Source: Micromonospora zamorensis
GTDB taxonomy: Bacteria > Actinomycetota > Actinomycetes > Mycobacteriales > Micromonosporaceae
Direction: 5' to 3'
Length of the DNA: 64,000 bases
NCBI RefSeq assembly: GCF_900090275.1
Contig: NZ_LT607755.1
Span: 3,038,001 to 3,102,000 of the forward strand
Made by a program: the position numbers and the translations under genes. Positions 46,255 to 53,524 of the stretch are shown piece after piece (position 1 is the first letter of the stretch; each line of letters starts with the position of its first letter). Below the pieces are notes generated by a model. It was not told the DNA's origin. It did no database searches and worked only from the letters and a program-made list of their open reading frames with translations.

Positions 46255-47253
46255 TCACCAGGCGTACGTCTGCGGGGCCTCTCCCGGCCCCGGCCAGATC
46301 TGGTCGAGTCGTTCCATGACGTCGTCGTCCAACCGCACGGACAACGCGTCGAGGTCCGCTCGCAGCTCATCGATCGTCGTCGCACCGACGATGGTGGTGG
46401 AGAGGACCGGGTTGCGCAGCAGCCAGGCGATGGCGACGGCCGCCGGCTGTGCGCCCAGTTCCCGGCACAACCCCTCGTAGGCCGTGAGCTGGTCGCGGTG
46501 CGCCTCGATGCGTTGCCGCGCCGAGGGGTCTGCGCTGCCACCCTGGTCGGCGGCGTCGAGCGCGCCGGCGAGCAGGCCGGCGTGCAGGGGGCTGTACGAG
46601 ATCAGTCCGATGCCGAGGTGACGCAGGGCGGGGATGAGCTCCTGCTCGACGGCGCGTACGGCAAGGTTGTAGAGGCTCTGCTCGCTGGTCAGGCCGAGGA
46701 AATGGCGTGCCGACGCGGCGGCCTGGGCGAGTGCCACGTCCCAGCCGGCGAAGTTGCTGCTGCCGACGTAGGTGATCTTGCCTTCGCGGACGAGCTGCTC
46801 CATCGCCTGCCAGATCTCCTCCCACGGCGTGGCCCGGTCGACGTGGTGCATCTGGTACAGGTCGATATGGTCCGTCCGCAGCCGCCGCAGGCTGGCCTCA
46901 CAGGCGCGGCGGATGTGATAGGCGGACAACCGACGGTCGTTCGGGCCGAGGCCCATCGGCTGGTACACCTTCGTGGCCAGGACGATGTCATCGCGGTGTC
47001 CGCTGCGCCGCAGCCACTGGCCGACGGTCTCTTCCGCGATGCCGTAGCCCTTCTTCATCTCCGGTGACTGCGGCCCACCGTAGACGTCGGCGGTGTCGAA
47101 GACGTTGATGCCGGCGTCGACAGCGGCGTCCATGACCGCGAAACTGGTCGCCTCGTCCACTGTGTACCCGAAGTTCATGGTCCCGAGGCCGACCCGGCTG
47201 ACCAGCAGACCTGAGCGGCCCAGGTGTCCGTAGTTCATCGTGTGCACCGGCAA
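46255..47253 (-). CDS. Aldo/keto reductase
   Basis: The 332-residue AKR barrel has the catalytic tetrad D53 (VFDTADVYGG), Y58, K89 (VLATKVY) and H126 (DLYQMHHVD). It also has the NADPH segment SSNFAGWDVALAQ and the C-terminal QPAAVAIAWLLRNPVLSTTIVGA. It reduces carbonyls with NADPH; it resembles the YajO/AKR-B2-like bacterial group. It is a single gene, with the frameshifted paaK upstream on the same strand. Confidence 0.9.
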   Translation of the reverse strand: MPVHTMNYGHLGRSGLLVSRVGLGTMNFGYTVDEATSFAVMDAAVDAGINVFDTADVYGGPQSPEMKKGYGIAEETVGQWLRRSGHRDDIVLATKVYQPMGLGPNDRRLSAYHIRRACEASLRRLRTDHIDLYQMHHVDRATPWEEIWQAMEQLVREGKITYVGSSNFAGWDVALAQAAASARHFLGLTSEQSLYNLAVRAVEQELIPALRHLGIGLISYSPLHAGLLAGALDAADQGGSADPSARQRIEAHRDQLTAYEGLCRELGAQPAAVAIAWLLRNPVLSTTIVGATTIDELRADLDALSVRLDDDVMERLDQIWPGPGEAPQTYAW

Positions 47254-47275
47254 AGGATAGGGCGGCAGGGGTGGT

Positions 47276-48582
47276 TCAGCCGGCCGCCCGCTGGTCGACG
47301 ATGCGGCGCATCTTGCCCATCGACCGCTCCACGGCGTCCGGGGCGAGCACGTCGACCGCCACGCTCACACCGATGATGTTCTTCACCAGCTGGACCAGCG
47401 TCGCCCCGGCCCGTTCGGCGGCGTCCACCCCAACCCCGGCCCGTCGTTCCACCCGCACGGTCAGCGTGTCCAACCGGCCCTGCCGATCGAGTACGCACTG
47501 GAAGTGCGGCGACAGCTGAGGGGTCCGCAGGATCAGCTCCTCGATCTGGGTGGGGAAGATGTTCACCCCGCGCACGATCATCATGTCGTCCGTCCGACCG
47601 GTGATCTTCTCGATCCGGCGCATCGGGCGGGCGGTGCCGGGCAGCAGCCGGGTCAGGTCGCGGGTGCGGTAGCGCACGACCGGCATCGCCTCCTTGGTCA
47701 GCGAGGTCAGCACCAGCTCACCCCGCTCACCGTCGGGCAGCACGGCCCCGGTGACCGGGTCGATGATCTCGGGGTAGAAGTGGTCCTCCCAGACGTGCAG
47801 CCCGTCCTTGGTCTCGACGCACTCGGTGGCCACGCCGGGACCCATCACCTCGGAGAGCCCGTAGATGTCCACCGCGTGGATGTCCAGTCGCTGTTCCATC
47901 TCCCGGCGCATGTCCTCGGTCCACGGCTCCGCCCCGAAGATGCCCACCCGCAGCGAGGTGGCGCGGGGGTCGACGCCCTGGCGCTGCATCTCGTCCACGA
48001 TGGCGAGCATGTAGCTGGGCGTGACCATGATGACTTCGGGTTCGAAGTCGCGGATCAGCATGACCTGACGCTCGGTCATGCCGCCGGAGACCGGGATGAC
48101 CGTGCAGCCCAGCTCCTCGGCGCCGTAGTGCGCGCCCAGGCCCCCGGTGAAGAGCCCGTAGCCGTACGCGACGTGCACCCGGTCGCCGGGACGGCCGCCG
48201 GAGGCGCGGATCGACCGGGCCATCAGTCGCGCCCAGGTGCGCAGGTCATCGCGGGTGTAGCCGACCACCGTCGGTCGGCCGGTGGTGCCGGAGGAGGCGT
48301 GCAACCGGGACACCCGCTCCCGGGGACGGCGAACATGCCGAACGGGTAGTTCTCCCGCAGCTCCGCCTTGCCGGTGAACGGGAAGCGGGCCAGGTCGTCG
48401 AGGTCCCGGCAGTCGTCGGGGTGCACCCCGGCCGCGTCGAACGCCCGGCGGTAGTGCGGCACGTTGTCGTACGCGTGCCGCAACGACCAGCGCAGCCGTT
48501 CGCGTTGCAGGTCACGCAGCTCGTCGATGCCGGCGCGCTCGATCGGCTCCAGCTCCTCCGCACGAGGGGTGCGGTCCTGCAT
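47276..48582 (-). pseudogene. paaK: Phenylacetate-CoA ligase, interrupted by a frameshift
   Basis: Two adjacent frames together encode one PaaK-like ligase. The N-terminal part starts at ATG 48582 (AAGGAGG upstream) with EELEPIERAGIDELRDLQRERLRWSLRHAYDNVPHYR...YPFGMFAVP. The C-terminal part runs from 48313 with RLHASSGTTGRPTVVGYT through GLSEVMGPGVATEC to VERSMGKMRRIVDQRAAG. The frame changes by one base in the C-rich run at about 48319-48325; adding a single C would restore the expected F-A-V-P-R-E-R-V-S-R-L-H-A. This is either a real inactivation or a sequencing/assembly error in a homopolymer. When intact it makes phenylacetyl-CoA. Confidence 0.88.
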
Positions 48583-48659
48583 CGCGTGCCTCCTTGGCGC
48601 GGCGGTCCCGGTGGGGCTGCGGGTACCGTACGCCGCCGTCGCCCGGTCTGGCGGGGCGG

Positions 48660-49109
48660 TCAGCGGGCGGCTGGCAGCCGGTGCAGGGCGTCGACCAGCG
48701 GGGCCAGCTCGGGGGTCGCCTCGGCTTCGGCGAGCGCTTCGCTGAGCACCCGGTCGTGGGTGGGCCGGGTCTGGCTGAGCAGCTCGGACCCGGCCGGGGT
48801 CAGTTCGGTGTAGATGCCGCGTCGGTCGTCGGCGCAGAGGATGCGGGTGAGCAGACCGCGCTGCTCCAGTCGGGTGACCAGGCGGGTGGTGGCGCTGCCG
48901 GAGAGCGCGGCGGCGCGGGCGAGCTGGCTCATCCGCATGTGCCAGCCGTGCTGGCGGGAGAGCGCGTCGAGCACCGTGTATTCGACGACGGACAGGTCGT
49001 GGCCGGCCTGCAGGGCCCGCTCCAGGGACGTCTCGATCAGCCCGTGCAGGGCGGCGAGGGTGCGCCAGCCCTGCGCGCGGATCTCGACCGCGTCGTCGGC
49101 GATGCCCAT
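48660..49109 (-). CDS. MarR-family transcriptional regulator
   Basis: The 149-residue MarR winged helix has EYTVLDALSRQHGWHMRMSQLARAAALSGSATTRLVTRLEQRGLLTRILCADDRRGIYTELTPAG. ATG 49109 has GAGGAGG upstream. It is divergent from the MFS transporter gene, and the gap contains a 10-bp inverted repeat (49169-49178 / 49203-49212) that is a likely operator. It probably represses the efflux gene until a phenolic or drug ligand binds. Confidence 0.9.
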   Translation of the reverse strand: MGIADDAVEIRAQGWRTLAALHGLIETSLERALQAGHDLSVVEYTVLDALSRQHGWHMRMSQLARAAALSGSATTRLVTRLEQRGLLTRILCADDRRGIYTELTPAGSELLSQTRPTHDRVLSEALAEAEATPELAPLVDALHRLPAAR

Positions 49110-49168
49110 GCCGGCCCTCCTCGGGTGATCTGACCTGCCCCAGGCTACCACGCTTGCGCCGATATAAA

Positions 49169-49212
49169 GCGCGTGCAAGTATTTCGTTGCTGACGCGCGT
49201 AGTTGCACGCGC
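49169..49212. promoter_or_regulatory. Putative MarR operator between divergent MarR and MFS genes
   Basis: GCGCGTGCAA (49169-49178) and its exact reverse complement TTGCACGCGC (49203-49212) flank an AT-rich core. An overlapping GCAA-TTGC dyad (49175-49178, 49187-49190) lies within. It covers the region where both promoters must be, 33 bases before ATG 49245. Confidence 0.65.
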
Positions 49213-49244
49213 CGCACATCTGCCCCCTCCCCGATGGGAAGACC

Positions 49245-50465
49245 ATGTCCGTACGCCAAAAGTCCCTGCCACCCGGCCTGATCGCGCTGGCCATCGGCGC
49301 CTTCGGCATCGGGCTCACCGAATTCGTGATCATGGGGCTGCTGCCCGAGGTGGCCGCCGACTTCGCCGTCACCGAGCCGGTGGCCGGCTGGCTGATCTCC
49401 GGCTACGCACTCAGCGTGGCCGTTGGCGGGGTCGCCCTCACCGCGGCGGTCACCCGACTGCCGCGCAAGCCGGTGCTGCTCGGCCTGATGGTGCTGTTCA
49501 TCATCGGCAACCTGCTCTCCGCCGTCGCCGGCGACTACGCCGTGATGATGGCCGGCCGGATCGTCGCCGCGCTCTGCCACGGCGCGTTCTTCGGCATCGG
49601 CGCCGTGGTGGCAGCCGGCCTGGTCGCACCGGCCCGCCGGGCGGGCGCCATCGCCATGATGTTCGCCGGCCTGACCATCGCGAACGTGCTCGGCGTCCCC
49701 TTCGGCACCTTCCTCGGGCAGCACTTCGGCTGGCGGTCGACGTTCTGGGCGATCACCGCCATCGGGGTGGTCGCGCTGATCGGGCTGGCCCTGCTCATCC
49801 CGGGCCGCGCCGCCGCCACCGCCGACCGCCCGAGCGCCGGCCTGCGCGGCGAGTTGCGTGCCTTCACGCACTCGCAGGTCTGGCTCTCCCTGGTCATCAC
49901 GGTCCTGGGCTTCGGCGGGATGTTCGGCGCGTTCACCTACATCGCCTACACGCTCACCGAGGTCAGCGGCTTCGCCAGCAGCACCGTCCCGTGGCTGCTC
50001 GTCCTCTTCGGAGTGGGGCTGTTCGCCGGCAACCTGCTCGGCGGTCGGACGGCGGACCGGTCGCTGTCACGCACCCTCGTCACCGTCCTGGCGGTGCTCA
50101 CCGTGGTCCTCGTCGGTTTCGCGCTGACGGCGACGAGCCCGGTGCTGACCATCATCGCGCTGGTGCTGATGGGCGGGTTCGGGTTCGCCACCGTGCCGCC
50201 GTTGCAGATGCGGATCATGCAGTACGCCCACCAGGCGCCGACGCTGGCGTCCGGGGCCAACATCGCCGCGTTCAACCTCGGCAACGCGCTGGGCGCCTGG
50301 ATCGGCGGGGTGACAATCGCTGCCGGGTTCGGCTACACCTCGCCGATCTGGGCCGGCGCCGCGCTCACCCTGGCCGGATTGGGGGTCCTGCTGGCGGCGC
50401 TGCGGCTGGCCCGCCGCCAGGAGCCAGCGAAGGCCGACGCCGCCCTGGTCGAGACGGCGGCCTGA
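49245..50465 (+). CDS. MFS transporter, DHA1 (AraJ-like) family
   Basis: The 406-residue major facilitator has 12 predicted helices. It has GAFGIGLTEFVIMGLLPEVAADF at helix 1, the A-motif-like GVALTAAVTRLPRKPVLLGL and the motif-C region GLTIANVLGVPFGTFLGQHFGWRSTFW. It resembles arabinose/drug-proton antiporters of the AraJ/YdhP group. I start at ATG 49245; upstream in-frame residues are in the operator region. It probably exports a toxic small molecule under MarR control. Confidence 0.9.
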   Translation: MSVRQKSLPPGLIALAIGAFGIGLTEFVIMGLLPEVAADFAVTEPVAGWLISGYALSVAVGGVALTAAVTRLPRKPVLLGLMVLFIIGNLLSAVAGDYAVMMAGRIVAALCHGAFFGIGAVVAAGLVAPARRAGAIAMMFAGLTIANVLGVPFGTFLGQHFGWRSTFWAITAIGVVALIGLALLIPGRAAATADRPSAGLRGELRAFTHSQVWLSLVITVLGFGGMFGAFTYIAYTLTEVSGFASSTVPWLLVLFGVGLFAGNLLGGRTADRSLSRTLVTVLAVLTVVLVGFALTATSPVLTIIALVLMGGFGFATVPPLQMRIMQYAHQAPTLASGANIAAFNLGNALGAWIGGVTIAAGFGYTSPIWAGAALTLAGLGVLLAALRLARRQEPAKADAALVETAA

Positions 50466-50545
50466 CCCGCTTACACGAGGACGCCGGGCCGGGCGGATGC
50501 CCGACCCGGCGTCACCCTGATCATCGCCCTGCCATCTTCTCGCAA

Positions 50546-50562
50546 TTGCAAGTTATGTGCAA
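50546..50562. promoter_or_regulatory. TTGCA-TGCAA dyad before the methyltransferase gene
   Basis: TTGCA AGTTATG TGCAA lies about 44 bases before ATG 50607. It shares the TTGCA half-site with the MarR operator upstream of the MFS gene, so the same regulator may control both genes. Confidence 0.45.
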
Positions 50563-50606
50563 CAAGGTCTGGACAGCGCGCCCGAACGGTAACTAGCCTT
50601 CCCATC

Positions 50607-51365
50607 ATGAGTCCTTACATCACGGATGCGTGGGCCTGGCAGGAGAGCTGGGACCGTCAGCAGGAGGCCTACCTACCGGACCGGGAACACCGGTTCACCG
50701 CCATGCTCGACACCGTCGACGCGGTCCTCGACGGTCGGCCGCCACGAGTGCTCGACCTGGCCGGCGGCACCGGCAGCATCTCGCTGCGTACGCTGGCCCG
50801 TTTCCCCGGCGCCGAGGCGACCCTGCTGGACCTCGACCCGGCGCTGCTCGCCATCGCCCGCTCGTCGCTGGCCGACCGGGCCACCATCGTCACGGCCGAC
50901 CTCGGCACCCCCGACTGGCGCGACGCGCTCCCTCACCGCGAGTACGACGCCGTCCTCACCGCCACCGCCCTGCACTGGCTGCCGGCCGACCGGCTCGGAC
51001 AGCTCTACGCCGAGCTGCGGGACGTGCTGCGGCCGGGCGGGGTCTTCGTCAACGCCGACCACATGCCGGACGACAGCCTGCCGGAGCTGACCAAGCGGCT
51101 GATGGACCGGGCGAGGGACCGGCGCAACGCCCGGTACGCGGCCGGTTCGTTGCTGTCCTGGTCGGACTGGTGGAAGCAGGCCGGGGCGGACCCGGCGCTG
51201 GCGCCACTGGTCACCCAGCGGCAGGACATCTACCCGACCGGGCACAGCCCGGAGTGGAACCCGCCGGTTTCCTGGCACCTCGCCGCGCTCACCGCCGCCG
51301 GTTTCACCGAGGTCGGCACGGTGTGGCGGGGCGGCGCTGACGCCGCCGTCGCGGCAGTGCGCTGA
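50607..51365 (+). CDS. SAM-dependent methyltransferase (class I)
   Basis: The 252-residue protein has motif I RVLDLAGGTGSISLRTLARF, acidic loop ATLLDLDPALLAIAR and YDAVLTATALHWLPADRLGQLYAELRDVLRPGG, the trans-aconitate/UbiE-like pattern with a C-terminal lid domain. The neighbours are an MFS exporter and fluoride channels. A TTGCA dyad upstream suggests co-regulation with the exporter. Substrate unknown. Confidence 0.85.
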   Translation: MSPYITDAWAWQESWDRQQEAYLPDREHRFTAMLDTVDAVLDGRPPRVLDLAGGTGSISLRTLARFPGAEATLLDLDPALLAIARSSLADRATIVTADLGTPDWRDALPHREYDAVLTATALHWLPADRLGQLYAELRDVLRPGGVFVNADHMPDDSLPELTKRLMDRARDRRNARYAAGSLLSWSDWWKQAGADPALAPLVTQRQDIYPTGHSPEWNPPVSWHLAALTAAGFTEVGTVWRGGADAAVAAVR

Positions 51366-51397
51366 CGCCGCCGTCGCCGGCACTACGCTGAAGAGCC

Positions 51398-51874
51398 GTG
51401 CCAGAGCCATCCGAGCCGCGTAGCGACCCCGACGTCGACCTGCGCGTCCCCGCCGACCGCCGCGAGCTGGCCGTGCGCCCCACAACGGTCCTCGCCGCGA
51501 TCGCGGCCGGCGGGGTGCTCGGTGCGCTGGCCCGGGCCGGTCTGCAACACGCCGCCCCGCACCCGCCGACCGGCTTCGGTTGGGCGACGTTCGCCATCAA
51601 CACGTCCGGCTGCCTGCTGATCGGCGTGCTGATGGCGGTGCTCGGGCACCTCGGCGGTGGGCACCTCCTGGCTCGCCCGTTCCTCGGGGTCGGGGTGCTC
51701 GGCGGGTTCACCACGTTCTCCGCCTACGCGGTCGACATCCAGCAGGCACTGGTCGCGGGCGCGCCGGGCACCGCGCTGGCGTACCTGGCGGCGACGGTGC
51801 TCGGGGCACTCGTCGCGGTCGCGCTGGGCGACGCCGTCACGGCGTCGCTGCTGGGGCGGCGGGCGGCCCGATGA
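51398..51874 (+). CDS. crcB: Fluoride channel subunit (CrcB/Fluc)
   Basis: The 158-residue membrane protein has four helices in its C-terminal 125 residues and Fluc signatures GGVLGALARAGL, WATFAINTSGCLLIGVLMA (the N-x-x-G-x-L pore Asn) and GVLGGFTTFSAYAVD (GGFTTFS pore motif). The N-terminal 30 residues are a polar extension. GTG 51398; its stop overlaps the next crcB start (ATGA). The pair forms a heterodimeric fluoride exporter in the membrane. Confidence 0.93.
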   Translation: MPEPSEPRSDPDVDLRVPADRRELAVRPTTVLAAIAAGGVLGALARAGLQHAAPHPPTGFGWATFAINTSGCLLIGVLMAVLGHLGGGHLLARPFLGVGVLGGFTTFSAYAVDIQQALVAGAPGTALAYLAATVLGALVAVALGDAVTASLLGRRAAR

Positions 51875-52233
51875 CCGTGCTGCTCATCGCCCTGGGCGCG
51901 GCCGTCGGCGCGCCGTTGCGTTACCTCACCGACCGGGCGGTCCAGACCCGGCACGACTCGGCGTTTCCCTGGGGCACGTTCACCGTCAACGTGGTCGGCT
52001 CACTGCTGCTCGGCGTGCTCGTCGGGTGGCCGGCCGGCCCGGCGCTCACCGCGCTGCTCGGCACCGGGTTCTGCGGCGCGCTGACCACCTACTCCACCTT
52101 CAGCTACGAGACGTTGCGGTTGGCGCAGCGCGGTCACCGGCTCCTCGCGCTGGCCAACGTCGTGGGCAGCGTCGCTGTGGGGCTCGCCGCGGCCGCCGCC
52201 GGCTACGCCCTGGCCCGCCTCCTGCTGGGCTGA
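51871..52233 (+). CDS. crcB: Fluoride channel subunit (CrcB/Fluc), second copy
   Basis: The 120-residue four-helix Fluc subunit has GAAVGAPLRYLTDR, FPWGTFTVNVVGSLLLGVLVG and GTGFCGALTTYSTFSYETLRL. The phenylalanine-box motif reads LTTYSTFS, and these match the second member of actinobacterial crcB pairs. It is translationally coupled to the first subunit. No fluoride riboswitch can be recognised in the 32 bases before the first gene. Confidence 0.93.
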   Translation: MTVLLIALGAAVGAPLRYLTDRAVQTRHDSAFPWGTFTVNVVGSLLLGVLVGWPAGPALTALLGTGFCGALTTYSTFSYETLRLAQRGHRLLALANVVGSVAVGLAAAAAGYALARLLLG

Positions 52234-52276
52234 CCTCCGGAAATTGCGCCCCGACTGCTGGACCCTCCGAGAACAC

Positions 52277-52309
52277 ACCGAGGGTATATACGCGGGGTAT
52301 ACCCTCGGT
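52277..52309. promoter_or_regulatory. Palindromic operator of the PadR-ABC operon
   Basis: Perfect 12-bp arms ACCGAGGGTATA and TATACCCTCGGT with a 9-base spacer end 13 bases before ATG 52323. The position overlaps the promoter/ribosome site, as expected for an autorepressing PadR-family protein. Confidence 0.8.
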
Positions 52310-52322
52310 GTAGTCTCCTCCC

Positions 52323-52847
52323 ATGAGCGTGCCACTGACCCTTCTCGGCCTCCTCGAACGAGAGCCCAGCCACGGCTACGACCTGAAGCGCGACTACGAC
52401 GCCTTCTTCGGCCGGGGCAAGCCACTGCCGTTCGGCCAGGTCTACTCCACCCTCAGCCGACTGGCCCGCGACGGCAAGGTGGTGATCAGCGACGTCGCTC
52501 CCGGCTCCGGCCCCGACCGCAAGCGCTACATCATCACCGACGTCGGCGCGACCGAGGTCGAGCAGTGGCTGACCCAGCCGGTCGACCCGGAACCGCACCT
52601 GCAGACGGTGCTCTTCGCCAAGGTCGTGCTCGCGCTGATGCTGGACCGGCCGGCCGCCGAATACCTCGACACCCAGCGCAGCGCGCACCTGCACCGGATG
52701 CGTGAGCTCACCGAGCTCAAGCGCGCCGGCGGCCTGGTCGACGCGCTGCTCGCCGACCACGGTCTCTACCACCTGGAGGCGGACCTCCGGTGGATCGAGA
52801 TGACCGGCGCCCGGCTGGACGCCCTACGGAAGGAGGTGCGGCCATGA
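52323..52847 (+). CDS. PadR-family transcriptional regulator
   Basis: The 174-residue PadR protein has a winged helix (LTLLGLLEREPSHGYDLKRDYDAFFGRGKPLPFGQVYSTLSRLARDGKVVISDVAPGSGPDRKRYIITDVG) and a C-terminal Vir-like dimerisation helix region (about 95-170). It heads a three-gene operon with an ABC ATPase and an FtsX-like permease, all coupled by ATGA overlaps. A strong palindrome lies just upstream, so it is likely to repress its own operon and to be relieved by a toxic ligand or cell-envelope stress. Confidence 0.92.
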   Translation: MSVPLTLLGLLEREPSHGYDLKRDYDAFFGRGKPLPFGQVYSTLSRLARDGKVVISDVAPGSGPDRKRYIITDVGATEVEQWLTQPVDPEPHLQTVLFAKVVLALMLDRPAAEYLDTQRSAHLHRMRELTELKRAGGLVDALLADHGLYHLEADLRWIEMTGARLDALRKEVRP

Positions 52848-53524
52848 GCGTCGTGATCGAAGCACGGGACGTGGCGTTCTCCTTCGGCCAGACGCCCGCC
52901 CTGCGCGGCGCGAGCGTCGCCGTTGACGCGGGCGAGATTGTCGCCATCATGGGCCCCAGCGGCTCGGGCAAGTCCACCCTGCTGCACTGCCTGGCCGGCA
53001 TCCTCGTGCCCGACTCCGGCGAGATCCTCTTCGACGGAGCGCGGGTCGACGCCATGGCCGAGACCCAGCGCAGCAGCCTGCGCAGGGACCGCTTCGGCTT
53101 CGTTTTCCAGTTCGGCCAGCTCGTCCCCGAGCTGACCGCCGTGGAGAACGTCGCCCTGCCGCTGCTGCTCAGCGGCGTACACCGGAAGCAGGCGCTGCCG
53201 AAGGCGAGAGCCTGGTTCGCGCGCCTCGGCCTGGACGGCCTGGAGCAGCGCCGCTCGGGTGAGTTGTCCGGCGGGCAGGCACAACGGGTCGCCCTGGCCC
53301 GCGGTCTGGTCGCCGAGCCGCAGGTGCTCTTCGCCGACGAGCCGACCGGCGCGCTCGACTCGCTGACCGGCGAGCAGGTGATGGACCTGCTGGTCGGCGC
53401 CGCCCGCGAGCAGGGCACCACTGTCATCCTGGTGACCCACGAACCCCGGATCGCCGCGTACGCCGACCGTGAGGTCATGGTCCGCGACGGGCGCGTGAAC
53501 GCGCCGGACCGGATCGCCTCATGA
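52844..53524 (+). CDS. ABC transporter ATP-binding protein (MacB/LolD-type)
   Basis: The 226-residue ATPase is complete: Walker A GPSGSGKST, Q-loop FQFGQLVPELTAVENV, signature LSGGQAQRVALARGL, Walker B VLFADEPTGALDS and switch H (VTHEPR). This is the single-domain class that partners FtsX-like permeases and exports or releases peptides and lipids. It overlaps padR and the permease by ATGA on each side. Confidence 0.95.
   Translation: MSVVIEARDVAFSFGQTPALRGASVAVDAGEIVAIMGPSGSGKSTLLHCLAGILVPDSGEILFDGARVDAMAETQRSSLRRDRFGFVFQFGQLVPELTAVENVALPLLLSGVHRKQALPKARAWFARLGLDGLEQRRSGELSGGQAQRVALARGLVAEPQVLFADEPTGALDSLTGEQVMDLLVGAAREQGTTVILVTHEPRIAAYADREVMVRDGRVNAPDRIAS

Noticed and set aside
51366..51397. 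Fluoride riboswitch before crcB
   Set aside because: Only 32 bases separate the genes and no fluoride aptamer can fit.
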